Assembly (NCBI RefSeq): GCF_005116665.1
Contig: NZ_SWCJ01000007.1
Span: 62,001 to 126,000 of the forward strand
Direction of reading: 5' to 3'
Origin: Ferrimonas aestuarii
Lineage (GTDB): Bacteria; Pseudomonadota; Gammaproteobacteria; Enterobacterales; Shewanellaceae
Length of the DNA: 64,000 nt
In this document: positions 30,601 to 39,835 of the stretch, in pieces
How the letters are laid out: the number at the start of each line of letters is the position of its first letter
Numbering within the stretch: the first letter of the stretch is position 1
The notes under the pieces: model-generated
The model's database searches: none
What the model was told of the DNA's origin: nothing
The model's input: the letters and a program-made list of their open reading frames with translations, nothing else
Position numbers and translations under genes: made by a program

Positions 30601-30819
30601 CATGGCAGTTTCCACCACATAGGTGATTCGCTGCTCGCTCTCCAACGGCGAGTAACCCGGAGCCATGGTATTCACCTGCACCTGCACATTGGTGATATCA
30701 GGCACCGCATCAATGGGTAATTTCAGGGTGTTGTAGACCCCGTATCCGGCGATGAAGAGTGTCACCGCCAACACAAACCAGCGTCTGCGAAGCGCAAACG
30801 CAATAATGGCGTCCATCAT
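27664..30819 (-). CDS. czcA: Heavy-metal efflux RND transporter, CzcA-type
   Basis: This 1051-residue inner membrane antiporter has twelve expected membrane helices and two large periplasmic loops. The fourth-helix motif DFGVIVDGAVIVVEN is of the type found in zinc, cobalt and nickel pumps; copper and silver pumps (CusA) have a different motif there. It expels divalent cations using proton flow together with the periplasmic adaptor and outer membrane channel encoded just upstream. Start is the first of two ATG codons after an AGGAGC site. The gene starts 10 bases after the adaptor gene. Metal choice between Zn, Co and Ni is inferred from neighbours. Confidence 0.93.
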   Translation of the reverse strand: MMDAIIAFALRRRWFVLAVTLFIAGYGVYNTLKLPIDAVPDITNVQVQVNTMAPGYSPLESEQRITYVVETAMAGIPNLDYTRSVSKYGLSQVTVIFDEGTDIYWARQQIAERLQGIRSELPQGLEPAMGPIASGLGEIFTYTVSAKDGALKDDGTPYNAEDLRTIQDWIIRPQLVKVEGVTEINSIGGYRREYQVAPDPGKLLSFKVTMQDVIVALERNNLNAGAGYVERNGSQWLVRSPGQLNNLGEIRNVVIAKRDDAPVRVRDVAKVYYGKELRTGAATQNGKETVMGTAFMLLGENSRLVAKAVGEKLKEVNLSLPNGVVAEAVYDRTTLVDKTIETVQKNLFEGAVLVIVVLFALLGNFRAAFIAAMVIPLSMLFAISGMAANRVSGNLMSLGAIDFGVIVDGAVIVVENCLRRLGMAQHSHGRLLTLEERLQVVASATKEVFRPAVFGVLIIMLVYLPIFALSGVEGKMFHPMAFTVVAALLGALIFAITFVPAAIALFVRGKVNEKENWLMASARKVYEPVLFFSLKRPAVMLLTAVAIVVFASLQVKRLGAEFLPQLDEGDLAVHALRVTGTGLDQSIRMQIELESVIRELPEVARVFSKIGTPEVATDPMPPSVADTYVMMKPHSEWPNPAKTKAEFTAELRELVESVPGNKYEFTQPIEMRFNELIAGVRTDVALRIYGDDLEVLKGAGERAEGLLGGISGAKDARVEQLSGLPMLSVEPNRDHLALLGLTVVDVQQALQTAIAGTQTGIIYEGDKRFRLLVRMDEDTGKDLQQLAKLPIPLDSELNPDLSYVPLGEVTDLVETNGPNKIGRQSGKRHVIVTANVEGRDLASFIAETKTVMNRDLGLPSGYWLEYGGTFEQLESATQRLMVVVPLTLLLIFGLLYSAFNSFRDSIIVFTGVPLALTGGVLALAVRDMPLSISAAVGFIALSGIAVLNGVVMLSFIKELREKGLALFDAVSSGASQRLRPVLMTALVASLGFIPMALNTGTGAEVQRPLATVVIGGIASSTLLTLVVLPTLYMLVYRLTGRRRAEPQAQTA

Positions 30820-30829
30820 AACTGCGCTC

Positions 30830-32065
30830 CTAATGGTCGTGTTTGGCGGCGTCTTTCATCACGTCCGCAATTAACACATAGCTGTTTTCAGTGACGTATT
30901 CGGTACCTGGCTCAAGCCCACCTAATACTTCAACGTAATCGCCCGCACGCTCACCCAATTCCACCATGCGCACCTCGAAGGTATTGCCGTACTTGGCAAA
31001 CACCACGTCCATATCGCGAAACTTCTGTAATGCGCTCACTTTGACCGCCAAAGGAGCCTGCTTGGTTCGCGTTTGAATTTGGGCTTTAACGTGCATGCCA
31101 GGACGCCAATGGCCATCGCGGTTATCGATGACGGCACGGACTCGTGCAATATGTCCACCAGTCATCACCGGTGCGATGTAACTCAGCTCGGTTTCAACTT
31201 GCTCGCCGCCATGCATGTCAGCCACCACCATCGACATGCCGACGGCCAGTTTTTCTAAGCTGTCCGGAAAGGCAGACAGCTCAACCCACACGGTGTCGGT
31301 ATTGGTGATCGTAACGATGGCGGAGGCGTTGGTGCGGTCGCCGGCGTTCAGCAACTGCTCGGTGACTTCACCACTGGCAGGACTGGTGACCTGATAACTT
31401 TGCAACGTATCGTTGTTCACCACGGTGGCAATTACCTGCCCCTTTTTCACACGGTCACCAATGTTGACGTGCAGTCGCTGAATGATGCCTTGATAAGGCG
31501 CATTCACCGCAAACACCTCACTGGCAATCGGTGCAACGATACCGAATAGCTCATCCGTAAACGTAAGCGGCTGGCTAATCGCTGTTTCAGTACCAATTTC
31601 AGATAGTTTGATGAGTCGATCATTGATGGTGGTTCGACCTTCGTGGTTTTCATACGACCACTGGTAAGCCTTACCTGCGAAGTTAGCACTTACATCCACA
31701 TCAAAAGAGTGAGGCTCGGTCACCACCTGATTTGAGACTAGGTAGCCGTTCTCAGGGGTAAAGCTTAAGTTGTTCACCGCGCCTCCCAATCGAGAAAGCA
31801 CTACCGACAGATTGACTTGGCTCGGATCCACTGGCTCGCCTTTGGAATAGGCAAACACCCGCATCTCTGGTGGAATGCCCGTTTCAAATACGGTGATCTC
31901 TAGGTCGAAATCCCCTTGCTCAATCATCTTGCCGCCATTGGGGCCTTTGGCCTCTTCCTGGTGCTCATCATGGCCATGACCGTGGTCACCCGCGAGGGCT
32001 TGAGGCACAACTCCGAACGACGCGATCATCATGGCAGCAACAAGGCTTGTTAGTTTCAAAGTCAT
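30830..32065 (-). CDS. czcB: Efflux RND periplasmic adaptor subunit, CzcB-type
   Basis: The 411-residue precursor has a signal peptide ending in QALAG followed by a His-rich metal-binding stretch (DHGHGHDEHQ). An N-terminal CzcB-like domain comes next, then the lipoyl/barrel-sandwich segment (QGIIQRLHVNIGDRVKKGQ) and the membrane-proximal domain. The C-terminus again carries His (KHDH). It bridges CzcA and the outer membrane channel. Its ATG overlaps the stop of the preceding channel gene by one base, so translation is coupled. Confidence 0.9.
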   Translation of the reverse strand: MTLKLTSLVAAMMIASFGVVPQALAGDHGHGHDEHQEEAKGPNGGKMIEQGDFDLEITVFETGIPPEMRVFAYSKGEPVDPSQVNLSVVLSRLGGAVNNLSFTPENGYLVSNQVVTEPHSFDVDVSANFAGKAYQWSYENHEGRTTINDRLIKLSEIGTETAISQPLTFTDELFGIVAPIASEVFAVNAPYQGIIQRLHVNIGDRVKKGQVIATVVNNDTLQSYQVTSPASGEVTEQLLNAGDRTNASAIVTITNTDTVWVELSAFPDSLEKLAVGMSMVVADMHGGEQVETELSYIAPVMTGGHIARVRAVIDNRDGHWRPGMHVKAQIQTRTKQAPLAVKVSALQKFRDMDVVFAKYGNTFEVRMVELGERAGDYVEVLGGLEPGTEYVTENSYVLIADVMKDAAKHDH

Positions 32066-33381
32066 TAGAGTGTCTCCTGCACCGAGCTCAGTTCGGTCTT
32101 AGTCATAGATTGGCCAGTGATTCGCTCCAGCTCTAAGAGCTGAAGATAGGTGGCGGCTTTGGCTTCAATAAGCTCTCGCTCAATGGCAAACAGCTCATTC
32201 TGCGCATCAACCAGTTGCAGCACATTGGCCTGACCGATGCGATAGGCGGATTCGGTGTCTTTAAGAAGCTGCTTGGCGATAGGTAAGATTTGTTGGGACA
32301 GTCGTTGCCCTTGAGACAGGTTGTTGCTCATCCCTTGATGAATCTCCAAAAGCGACAGCCTGAGCTCACTGCGAGCCAGACGTTGCTGTTCCAGCACTTT
32401 GTCCTGCTCGGCTTTGGCGGCGAGAATATTGCCCTCGTTGGGGTTAGTCAGCGCTAAAGGGATGGAGAAGTTAAAGGTTAGCCCGGTATCATCCAGCGCC
32501 TCATTGCGGCGAATGCCCATCCCCACGGTAATATCCGAGTTGGCGTTCGCCTGAGCCAAGCGAACCTTGGTGTGACTCAGCCGCTCCAGGTCCAGCAAGC
32601 GAACAAAACTTGGAGCGGTTTCGATGGCATTAAGCACATCAGCCGCCTCGGGCAGTTGAGGAAACTCAGAAAGCTGCCCTTCCACTTGGGAAAAGTCACC
32701 CTCACTGCCCCACATGGCGGCGAGTCGACGTTGAGCGACTCTCAATTCTCCCCCTAGACGCAGCCCCACCGCTTCAGAGCGAGCCACACGCAGAGCCATT
32801 TTCGACACATCCGCTCGAGCGATCGCACCGGCATTTGCGCGCTTCTCTATGGTCGCCAACGCGTTGCGTTCAATCTCGATACGACGTTGGTTCCACTCCT
32901 CCAATGCCTGCAAGCGCAGTAGTTGATAGTAGCGATTGGCGGCTTCAGACAGCACATCTAAGCGAGTAAGCTCAAACTCACTGTTCAGTTGGCGCAACTC
33001 AAATTCCGCCACCTCAATACGGCGCTGTCGTTTGTCGCCCATCTCGATCAATTGACTCAATGCCAGATTGGTTTCAGCACTACTCAGTGCCGACATAGCG
33101 CCGGTTCCCAGCACGTTTTCTAAGGACATCGACACCCGTGGGTTCGGTCGAATCCCAGCTTGCAGCTGCTGCGCTTCGATAACACGCTGCTCATAAGGAA
33201 AGGTTTTTAAGTTGGGGTTATTGAGTAGGGTCTGCCCCAATACCCAAGGCAAATCAATCGTTTGCTTAATAGTTCCAGCAATAGCAACGCCGGACAGCCC
33301 AAAAGCAAAAATTGATATAAAGCAAAGTCTTAGCCATTGGCTAACACCATTTTTGTTGTGCACCACAGTAAACTCCACCAT
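32065..33381 (-). CDS. czcC: TolC-family outer membrane channel, CzcC-type
   Basis: This roughly 438-residue protein has a signal segment ending in GVAIAG and two OEP repeats with long helices (for example NRYYQLLRLQALEEWNQRR and RIGQANVLQLVDAQNELF). It is the outer channel of the tripartite pump. An ATG at 33381 opens the frame; a GTG at 33363 has a better GGAG site upstream and could be the real start. It is followed directly by czcB and czcA. Confidence 0.88.
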   Translation of the reverse strand: MVEFTVVHNKNGVSQWLRLCFISIFAFGLSGVAIAGTIKQTIDLPWVLGQTLLNNPNLKTFPYEQRVIEAQQLQAGIRPNPRVSMSLENVLGTGAMSALSSAETNLALSQLIEMGDKRQRRIEVAEFELRQLNSEFELTRLDVLSEAANRYYQLLRLQALEEWNQRRIEIERNALATIEKRANAGAIARADVSKMALRVARSEAVGLRLGGELRVAQRRLAAMWGSEGDFSQVEGQLSEFPQLPEAADVLNAIETAPSFVRLLDLERLSHTKVRLAQANANSDITVGMGIRRNEALDDTGLTFNFSIPLALTNPNEGNILAAKAEQDKVLEQQRLARSELRLSLLEIHQGMSNNLSQGQRLSQQILPIAKQLLKDTESAYRIGQANVLQLVDAQNELFAIERELIEAKAATYLQLLELERITGQSMTKTELSSVQETL

Positions 33382-33536
33382 CGACGGTCATGGCCGCCGA
33401 CATCAATGCAACAAAAGGAAAACTGAATGCGCTATTGGTACGGCAAGTCGGTTGACATCGCATTATCGATGGCAAAAAAACACGCCCAATGTAGGTCAGT
33501 AACCGCAGTCACAAACCCAAAGCAAACAGTAAAAGA

Positions 33537-33959
33537 CTATGAGTGGCGCTGGGTATCTGGGGGTGGAATGAGTGGCGCGTAGGTGCGCTTAAGCAGAGGT
33601 TGGATCTCTGGAGCAACCCGATCGCCGGCCAAGAGTATGGCGTCGACCAAAGAGTTCTTAGGCGGATGACAGGTCACGTGAGAGTGATTGGTATGTTCAT
33701 GTTCGTGGTTAGCGTCCTCAGAGGGACTGATCAACTCAGAGCAGGAACAGCAATCACATTGCTTAGGTGTTGGGTTGTGGTCGGCATTGTGATCATGGCC
33801 ATGATCACTTGCGTGAGAGTGACTGTGGACAATGAAAAGCCCAAAGGCGTTATCGTTGTCGGTGACCTCCACTGAGGCCCACACACAATTAACGAAAATC
33901 TGGCACACGAACAACACCAGCGCCATGGCCAGTGTTCGCTTCGATTGCGTTTGACGCAT
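33537..33959 (-). CDS. His-rich exported protein at the head of the metal operon (CzcI-like in context)
   Basis: From the ATG at 33959 the product has 140 residues with a signal peptide (MRQTQSKRTLAMALVLFVCQ) ending near VWA. The mature part has many His residues in clusters (HSHSHASDHGHDHNADH, HEHEHTNHSH) and a Cys cluster CDCCSC, so it should bind several metal ions in the periplasm. A GTG at 33980 would add seven residues. It precedes the czcCBA genes like the small regulator-type protein CzcI in Cupriavidus, but the similarity is one of position and composition, not a proven family match. Confidence 0.72.
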   Translation of the reverse strand: MRQTQSKRTLAMALVLFVCQIFVNCVWASVEVTDNDNAFGLFIVHSHSHASDHGHDHNADHNPTPKQCDCCSCSELISPSEDANHEHEHTNHSHVTCHPPKNSLVDAILLAGDRVAPEIQPLLKRTYAPLIPPPDTQRHS

Positions 33960-34142
33960 TGAAGGGTTCGAGTAAGTCACAGAACAGTCTCGTTAATATT
34001 GGATAGCGGCTATTAAAACAAAGCCAATACAATGAATCCAGCAATCTGAGCCAGATTTCGAATGAGACCAAGTTTCATTTACAAAATTGCTTAAGAAAAC
34101 CACCCAACTCACAAAGTGTGATCTACCTCACCATTAGATAGA

Positions 34143-34172
34143 CAAAAGGCGAACTCGCAGGTTCGCCTTTTG
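34143..34172. terminator. Intrinsic terminator after the isc operon
   Basis: CAAAAGGCGAAC at 34143-34154 is exactly complementary to 34161-34172, with a six-base loop. It lies 21 bases after the iscX stop, ending the isc transcript before the metal operon begins. Confidence 0.9.
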
Positions 34173-34192
34173 ATGCCGTTTCAATGTGGAGG

Positions 34193-34393
34193 TTATTCCG
34201 CTTCGTCGATCCAAGCTTGTTGAATCGCTTCGAGAATCTTCTCGTTACAACGCTCTGGATCGTCATCAAAACCTTCCAGCTCCAACACCCATTGACGCAG
34301 CTCAGTAAAACGCAGTTGCATTGGGTCCACATCTGGCTTGCTGTCAACCAGTTCGATGGCGATATCTTGCACATCAGTCCATTTCAGTTGCAT
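34193..34393 (-). CDS. iscX: Fe-S assembly protein IscX
   Basis: This 66-residue acidic protein matches IscX in length and sequence (MQLKWTDVQDIAIEL, DPERCNEKILEAIQQAWIDEA). IscX binds IscS and iron and modulates the rate of cluster assembly. It is the last gene of the isc operon, 20 bases after fdx, and is followed by a terminator. Confidence 0.95.
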   Translation of the reverse strand: MQLKWTDVQDIAIELVDSKPDVDPMQLRFTELRQWVLELEGFDDDPERCNEKILEAIQQAWIDEAE

Positions 34394-34413
34394 CGATGCC
34401 CCCTTAGGTTCGA

Positions 34414-34752
34414 TTAGTGGTTTTCGCTAACTTGGTTAACGGTGTACTTAGGAATGTCCACCACCAAGTCTTCGTCGGCAACTTTCGCTTGGCAGGAAAG
34501 GCGTGATTCTGGCTCCAGACCCCATGCCTTATCCAGCATGTCATCTTCCAGCTCATCGCTCTCTTCCAAAGAGTCAAAGCCCTCACGCACCACTACGTGG
34601 CACGTGGTGCAGGCGCACACCTTCTCACAGGCGTGCTCAATTTCAATGCCGTTTTTCAGCGCCACATTTAAAATGCTCTCGCCAGTTGCGGCTTCCACCA
34701 CCATCCCTTCTGGGCAGTGCTCTTCACTTGGTAAAAAGATGATCTTCGGCAT
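34414..34752 (-). CDS. fdx: ISC-system [2Fe-2S] ferredoxin
   Basis: The 112-residue ferredoxin supplies electrons for Fe-S cluster assembly. The four cluster cysteines occur in the pattern CEKVCACTTC and later SCQA, as in adrenodoxin-type ferredoxins. It lies 10 bases downstream of hscA and precedes iscX, the canonical order. Confidence 0.97.
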   Translation of the reverse strand: MPKIIFLPSEEHCPEGMVVEAATGESILNVALKNGIEIEHACEKVCACTTCHVVVREGFDSLEESDELEDDMLDKAWGLEPESRLSCQAKVADEDLVVDIPKYTVNQVSENH

Positions 34753-34762
34753 GGCCGACCCC

Positions 34763-36613
34763 TTACATTTTATCTACGGCCTGGCCGGACAGCGCACGGC
34801 GAATGGAAAGATCCATACGGCGGGCAGCAAATTCAGCACTGGCTTTGTCTAGTTGTTCGATTGCGGTTTTGATCGCTTGACCGTCGGTGCCTTGGCACAG
34901 AGCGCTCAGCGCCACCATCAGTTGGCGCAGCTCCTGTTGCTGATGTTCACGAAGTAGCTCTTCGCCATCGGCATCCAGTGCCGCGGTAAGACTCTCAATC
35001 ACACGCTGAGCTTCGATGCGTTGCTCAGTCAGCATGCGTTGTTCAATGTCCTCTTTAGCGTGCGTCATCGACTCGGTGAGCATGCGGGTAATTTCAGTTT
35101 CCGATAAGCCAAAGGATGGCTTCACCTGAATAGAGGTCTGAACCCCAGAGCTCTTCTCTTGGGCGGTAACCGACAACAAGCCATCGGCGTCCACCTGGAA
35201 GGTCACTCGAATCACCGCGGTGCCCGCCGTCATTGGCGGGATACCACGCAGTTCAAAACGAGCCAGCGAGCGGCAGTCAGCCACCATCTCACGCTCACCC
35301 TGCACCACATGGATTGCCATGGCGGTTTGGCCATCCTTAAAGGTGGTAAATTCCTGAGCTCGGGCCACCGGAATAGTGGTGTTACGAGGAATGACTTTCT
35401 CAGTCAGGCCACCCATGGTTTCCAAACCCAAAGACAACGGCGCCACATCCAGCAGCAGCATGTCGGAATCAGGCTTGTTGCCCACTAGAATATCTGCTTG
35501 AATCGCTGCACCGATGGCCACCACTCGATCCGGGTCGATGCTGGTCAATGGCGTACGGCCAAAGAACTCACCCACCTGCTCGCGAACCAAAGGTACACGG
35601 GTAGAGCCGCCCACCATCACCACTTCGAGCACTTCCTCTTTATCAAGGCCAGCATCACGAAGGCTGCGGCGGCAAGCCATCAGGGTCTTCTTAACCAATG
35701 GCGCAATCAGCTCGTCCAACTGGCTGCGGGTCACTTGCCCTTGCCAGTCACCAATTTGTGCGGTCACGCTGTCGGTGTCGGTAAGCGCCTCTTTTACGCG
35801 GCGAGCTTCCGATTGGATTTGACGAAGCAAGCTGGCATCCGCATCGGCAATGCCAGCAGCATCAGAGAGGTAATCCGCCAGCAGGTGGTCGAAATCATCA
35901 CCACCCAGAGCGGAATCACCGCCGGTAGCCAATACTTCGAATACGCCTTTGTTCAGACGCAGAATCGAGATATCGAACGTACCACCACCGAGGTCATATA
36001 CGGCGATCACGCCCTCTTGGGCGCTGTCTAGGCCATAGGCGATGGCAGCGGCAGTGGGTTCGTTTAGCAGACGCAGAACCTTGATACCAATCAGTTCAGC
36101 AGCGTCTTTGGTGCCTTGGCGCTGGGCGTCATCGAAATAGGCCGGCACGGTGATCACCGCCCCTTGCAGTTCGCCACCTAAGGTAGCTTCAGCGCGGGCA
36201 ACCAAAGGCCGCAGCACTTCGGCGGAAACCTGCACAGGGTTCATCTTGCCCTGACGAGTCACCAGCAATGGCAGGCCGTTGTCAGAGGCTTCGAACTGAT
36301 ACGGCAGCTTTGGGTAACGCTCGCTAATGTCAGCAAGAGAGCGTCCCATAAAACGCTTCACCGAAACGATGGTGTTTTGCGGGTCGCGGCTGGCGTTGGC
36401 ATAGGCATCAAAGCCGGTTTCAACCCCTTGCTCCAGGTAGCGAACCACCGACGGCAGACGATGACGGCCTTGGGAATCGGCAAGGGTGGCGGCTTCGCCA
36501 CTGCGCACTGAGGCCACCAAGGAGTTGGTGGTGCCCAGATCAATGCCCACAGCCAGCTTGTGTTGATGAGGTGCGGCCATCTGGCCAGGTTCTGCAATTT
36601 GCAATAGTGCCAT
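34763..36613 (-). CDS. hscA: Fe-S cluster assembly chaperone HscA
   Basis: This 616-residue Hsp70 of the specialised HscA type has an ATPase domain with [12 protein letters not shown] near residue 23 and [12 protein letters not shown] near 205, and a substrate-binding domain from about 390. HscA with HscB recognises the LPPVK motif of IscU, which is present in the IscU encoded here, and promotes cluster transfer. It is directly downstream of hscB. Confidence 0.97.
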   Translation of the reverse strand: MALLQIAEPGQMAAPHQHKLAVGIDLGTTNSLVASVRSGEAATLADSQGRHRLPSVVRYLEQGVETGFDAYANASRDPQNTIVSVKRFMGRSLADISERYPKLPYQFEASDNGLPLLVTRQGKMNPVQVSAEVLRPLVARAEATLGGELQGAVITVPAYFDDAQRQGTKDAAELIGIKVLRLLNEPTAAAIAYGLDSAQEGVIAVYDLGGGTFDISILRLNKGVFEVLATGGDSALGGDDFDHLLADYLSDAAGIADADASLLRQIQSEARRVKEALTDTDSVTAQIGDWQGQVTRSQLDELIAPLVKKTLMACRRSLRDAGLDKEEVLEVVMVGGSTRVPLVREQVGEFFGRTPLTSIDPDRVVAIGAAIQADILVGNKPDSDMLLLDVAPLSLGLETMGGLTEKVIPRNTTIPVARAQEFTTFKDGQTAMAIHVVQGEREMVADCRSLARFELRGIPPMTAGTAVIRVTFQVDADGLLSVTAQEKSSGVQTSIQVKPSFGLSETEITRMLTESMTHAKEDIEQRMLTEQRIEAQRVIESLTAALDADGEELLREHQQQELRQLMVALSALCQGTDGQAIKTAIEQLDKASAEFAARRMDLSIRRALSGQAVDKM

Positions 36614-36631
36614 AATTAGTGCTCTGAAGTG

Positions 36632-37147
36632 CTAGGCCAGAAGTTTATCTTCTAGCTGAACCAGCTCTTCCTCCAGCTTTTTCATAAATTTTAGTTTGCG
36701 AACCGAATCGGCGGCGGTTTGCCACTGGTGTTCGGCCAGTTGCTGTTGCATCTGCTGCATCAAGGCTTTCGTTAACCCAGCAAGCTCATCGGCAAAATCC
36801 ATGGCCGCGCTCTCTGGATCGCTGGCGTGCTCCACCTCTTCCAAAGACTCGCGCAGCATCATCTGCTGCATCAAGAAGCTGGTGTCTTTGATGGTTTGGG
36901 TTTCCCCCATCAGCTCAACGCCATTGAGTTTTAGCAGATACTGAGCACGAAGAATAGGATCTTTCAATGTCTGAAAAGCGTCGTTGATCTCAGCCGCTTT
37001 CTGAACTGAGAGCAAGCGCTCGCGCTCACTGGCATCGGCAAAGTTGTCAGGATGAACCGTGCGCTGCAGCTCACGGTAGTGCTCAGAGATGGCACTTAAG
37101 TCGACGGAGAAGGCCGCCGGCAGGTTAAACAGCTCAAAGTAGTTCAT
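36632..37147 (-). CDS. hscB: Fe-S cluster assembly co-chaperone HscB
   Basis: The 171-residue J-domain protein carries the HPD motif (VHPDNF) near residues 33-35 and a C-terminal helical domain that binds IscU. It stimulates HscA ATPase. It starts 19 bases upstream of hscA. A 62-bp gap holding a hairpin separates it from iscA, which is a known break point in isc operon RNA in other species. Confidence 0.95.
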   Translation of the reverse strand: MNYFELFNLPAAFSVDLSAISEHYRELQRTVHPDNFADASERERLLSVQKAAEINDAFQTLKDPILRAQYLLKLNGVELMGETQTIKDTSFLMQQMMLRESLEEVEHASDPESAAMDFADELAGLTKALMQQMQQQLAEHQWQTAADSVRKLKFMKKLEEELVQLEDKLLA

Positions 37148-37170
37148 GGTTCCCTTTCACCATTCACATC

Positions 37171-37194
37171 AAAGCCCGGACAGAACCGGGCTTT
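37171..37194 (-). terminator. Hairpin between iscA and hscB
   Basis: AAAGCCCGG pairs exactly with CCGGGCTTT around six bases. No proper T run follows on the minus strand, so it may be an attenuator or an RNA-stability element that gives different levels of iscRSUA and hscBA-fdx. Confidence 0.6.
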
Positions 37195-37209
37195 CGGGGT
37201 AATCAGGTA

Positions 37210-37533
37210 TTATACGGTAAAGCTTTCGCCGCAACCGCACTCGCCCTGCGCATTGGGGTTATTGAACTTAAATCCTTCGTTCAGTCCCTCTTTGACAAAG
37301 TCCAGCTCCACCCCGTCAAGGTGAATCAAGCTCTTGGCATCGACGATGACATTGACGCCATTGGCTTCAAACACCTCATCGTCTGGATTGAGATCATCAA
37401 CGAACTCAATCACGTAAGCTAAACCAGAACAGCCAGAGGTTTTCAGTCCTAGGCGCAATCCTATGCCACGACCGCGATTCGCCAGAAATTGACGTACTCG
37501 CTCCGCCGCCGCATCGGTCATAGAGATGGCCAT
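37210..37533 (-). CDS. iscA: Iron-sulfur cluster assembly protein IscA
   Basis: This 107-residue A-type carrier has the three conserved cysteines in SGCSGLAY and CGCGES. It receives or carries Fe-S clusters and iron to targets. It lies 14 bases after iscU in the operon. Length is normal. Confidence 0.97.
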   Translation of the reverse strand: MAISMTDAAAERVRQFLANRGRGIGLRLGLKTSGCSGLAYVIEFVDDLNPDDEVFEANGVNVIVDAKSLIHLDGVELDFVKEGLNEGFKFNNPNAQGECGCGESFTV

Positions 37534-37547
37534 GTTGACTCCTGCTA

Positions 37548-37931
37548 TTACTTGTCGTGTTTGCTGTTGTAGTCGGCGATAGCCGCCTTGATGGCATCTT
37601 CCGCCAGAATAGAGCAGTGGATCTTAACCGGTGGCAACGCCAACTCTTCGGCGATCTCAGTGTTCTTAATCGCAGCCGCTTCGTCTAGGGTCTTACCCTT
37701 CACCCACTCGGTAACCAGTGAGCTGGAAGCGATTGCGCTACCACAACCGTAGGTCTTGAACTTGGCGTCTTCGATAACACCTTGCTCATCCACCTTCAGC
37801 TGCAATTTCATCACGTCACCACAGGCCGGTGCACCCACCATGCCGGTCGCGACGCTTGGATCGTTCTTGTCGAATGCGCCAACGTTACGAGGGTTTTCGT
37901 AATGGTCGATCACTTTTTCACTGTAAGCCAT
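37548..37931 (-). CDS. iscU: Fe-S cluster assembly scaffold IscU
   Basis: The 127-residue scaffold on which clusters are built has the three ligand cysteines ([20 protein letters not shown]), the conserved Asp in the first loop and the HscA-recognition motif LPPVK just before the third cysteine. It lies between iscS and iscA on the same strand. Confidence 0.98.
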   Translation of the reverse strand: MAYSEKVIDHYENPRNVGAFDKNDPSVATGMVGAPACGDVMKLQLKVDEQGVIEDAKFKTYGCGSAIASSSLVTEWVKGKTLDEAAAIKNTEIAEELALPPVKIHCSILAEDAIKAAIADYNSKHDK

Positions 37932-37981
37932 ATTTACGCTCCAATCTCTTGCGGGGCCGTTACTCCGGCCCTCGTATCAAA

Positions 37982-39196
37982 TTAGTGTGCCGCCCATTCA
38001 ACCTTGGACAGGTCGATGCCGTCTTTGAACATGTCCCACAATGGAGACATTTCGCGTAGCTTGTCGATGGCACCGCGAATCTTACCCACGGCGTGGTCGA
38101 TCTCCTCTTCGGTAGTGAAACGACCGATAGAGAAGCGAATTGAGCTGTGCGCCAATTCATCGTTCATGCCCAAAGCTCGTAGCACGTAGCTTGGCTCTAG
38201 GCTGGCAGAGGTACAGGCTGAACCGGAGGAAACCGCGAGGTCACTCAAGGCCATCATCAAAGATTCACCTTCAACGTAGTTAAAGCTGATGTTGAGGTTA
38301 GACACGATGCGCTGTTCCAGATCACCGTTGATGTACACCTCTTCGATGTCTTTGATGCCATCAAGCAGGCGGTCACGCAGTACGCGTAGACGCTCTGTCT
38401 CAGCGGTCATCTCCTCTTTGGCGATGCGACAGGCTTCGCCTAGGCCAACCAACTGGTGCGTTGCCAAGGTACCGGAGCGCATGCCGCGTTCGTGGCCACC
38501 ACCGTGCATCTGGGCTTCCAGACGAACACGCGGCTTACGACGAACGTACAGAGCGCCGATGCCTTTCGGGCCATACATCTTGTGAGCGGAGATGGAGATC
38601 AGATCCACCTTCATCGCTTTAACATCAATCGGCAGTTTGCCAGCACTTTGAGCAGCGTCAACGTGCAGCAAAATGCCTTTGCTACGACACAGCTCACCGA
38701 TGGCAGCGATGTCGTGAATTACGCCGATTTCGTTGTTTACGTGCATGATGGAAACCAAAGTGGTGTCGTCACGCATCGCTTGTTCAAATCGTTCCAGAGG
38801 GATGATGCCGTTGCTATCAGGCTCTAGGTAGGTAACTTCAAAACCTTCACGCTCAAGCTGTCGACAGGTATCCAGTACCGCTTTGTGCTCGGTTTTACTG
38901 GTAATGACGTGCTTGCCCTTCTTCTGATAGAAGTGAGCCACACCCTTAATTGCCAAGTTATCAGACTCGGTTGCACCAGAGGTAAACACGATCTCGCGAG
39001 GATCGGCATTAAGCAGGTCAGCTACCTGATTACGGGCAACGTCTACCGCCTCTTCGGCTTGCCAGCCGTATTTGTGAGAGCGGGAAGCTGGGTTACCAAA
39101 CATGCCTTCGGTGGTCATATACTGAACCATCTTCTCTGCGACACGAGGGTCCACAGGGGTGGTTGCTGAATAATCAAAATAGATCGGAAGTTTCAT
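37982..39196 (-). CDS. iscS: Cysteine desulfurase IscS
   Basis: The 404-residue PLP enzyme removes sulfur from cysteine for Fe-S clusters and tRNA thiolation. The PLP lysine is in [10 protein letters not shown] near residue 206 and the catalytic cysteine in [14 protein letters not shown] near 328. The start is the ATG at 39196 with a GGAGAAG site; an upstream in-frame extension of 11 residues is not family-like. It follows iscR by 75 bases. Confidence 0.98.
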   Translation of the reverse strand: MKLPIYFDYSATTPVDPRVAEKMVQYMTTEGMFGNPASRSHKYGWQAEEAVDVARNQVADLLNADPREIVFTSGATESDNLAIKGVAHFYQKKGKHVITSKTEHKAVLDTCRQLEREGFEVTYLEPDSNGIIPLERFEQAMRDDTTLVSIMHVNNEIGVIHDIAAIGELCRSKGILLHVDAAQSAGKLPIDVKAMKVDLISISAHKMYGPKGIGALYVRRKPRVRLEAQMHGGGHERGMRSGTLATHQLVGLGEACRIAKEEMTAETERLRVLRDRLLDGIKDIEEVYINGDLEQRIVSNLNISFNYVEGESLMMALSDLAVSSGSACTSASLEPSYVLRALGMNDELAHSSIRFSIGRFTTEEEIDHAVGKIRGAIDKLREMSPLWDMFKDGIDLSKVEWAAH

Positions 39197-39271
39197 TATC
39201 TTCTCCGACTTGAGCCGGCCAAAATGCATGGTGCCGGCGGTGAGTTACATCATGGCGTTGCCGCCAAAAAC

Positions 39272-39730
39272 CTATTGAGCGTGTGCTTTAGCTTGTTGGT
39301 GTTCCTGACGCAGGGCGACAACCTTCACGTCATGGTTTGACATCAAGTCAGCCAAACTGATGCCATTTAAAAATCCGGCGATGCGGTCGCTTAAATCACC
39401 CCATAGCGAGTGAGTCAAACAGCGAGCTCCGCCTTGACAGTTGCTCATGCCGTGGCAACGGGTGGCGTCCACTGACTCGTCGACTGCGTGAACCACCATG
39501 CCCACTGCGATGTCGCTGGCATCCTGACCTAGCAGGTATCCGCCTCCTGGACCACGTACACTGCTGACTAAACCATTTTTGCGAAGTTTAGCAAACAGTT
39601 GCTCCAGGTAAGACAAAGAGATACCCTGACGCTCTGAGATGTCTGCCAACGGCACGGGGCCTTCAGCAGAATGAAGCGCGACATCAAGGATGGCGGTCAC
39701 AGCGTAACGGCCTTTGGATGTTAATCTCAT
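39272..39730 (-). CDS. iscR: Fe-S cluster-sensing transcriptional regulator IscR
   Basis: This 152-residue Rrf2-family regulator has an N-terminal winged helix ([19 protein letters not shown]) and the three cluster cysteines in [14 protein letters not shown]. With a [2Fe-2S] cluster it represses the isc operon; without one it regulates other genes. A matching binding site lies 38 bases upstream. It is the first gene of the operon. Confidence 0.97.
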   Translation of the reverse strand: MRLTSKGRYAVTAILDVALHSAEGPVPLADISERQGISLSYLEQLFAKLRKNGLVSSVRGPGGGYLLGQDASDIAVGMVVHAVDESVDATRCHGMSNCQGGARCLTHSLWGDLSDRIAGFLNGISLADLMSNHDVKVVALRQEHQQAKAHAQ

Positions 39731-39767
39731 AACCTTTCCCCTAACTGCAATACGCGAATCATACCAT

Positions 39768-39792
39768 ATACCCTAGTAAAATACTCAAGTAT
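39768..39792 (-). promoter_or_regulatory. Type 1 IscR binding site overlapping the isc promoter
   Basis: On the minus strand the 25-base sequence begins ATACTTGAGTA and ends TACTAGGGTAT. It matches the type 1 IscR consensus, which starts ATA, has the central TGA and TACT, and closes with GGGTAT. It sits 38 bases before iscR, with a promoter-like TATGAT a few bases downstream. Negative feedback on the isc operon follows from known IscR biology. Confidence 0.8.
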
Positions 39793-39835
39793 TATTTCGA
39801 TCATTAAAATCGGTATTTTTGAAGAAAGGGGAATA

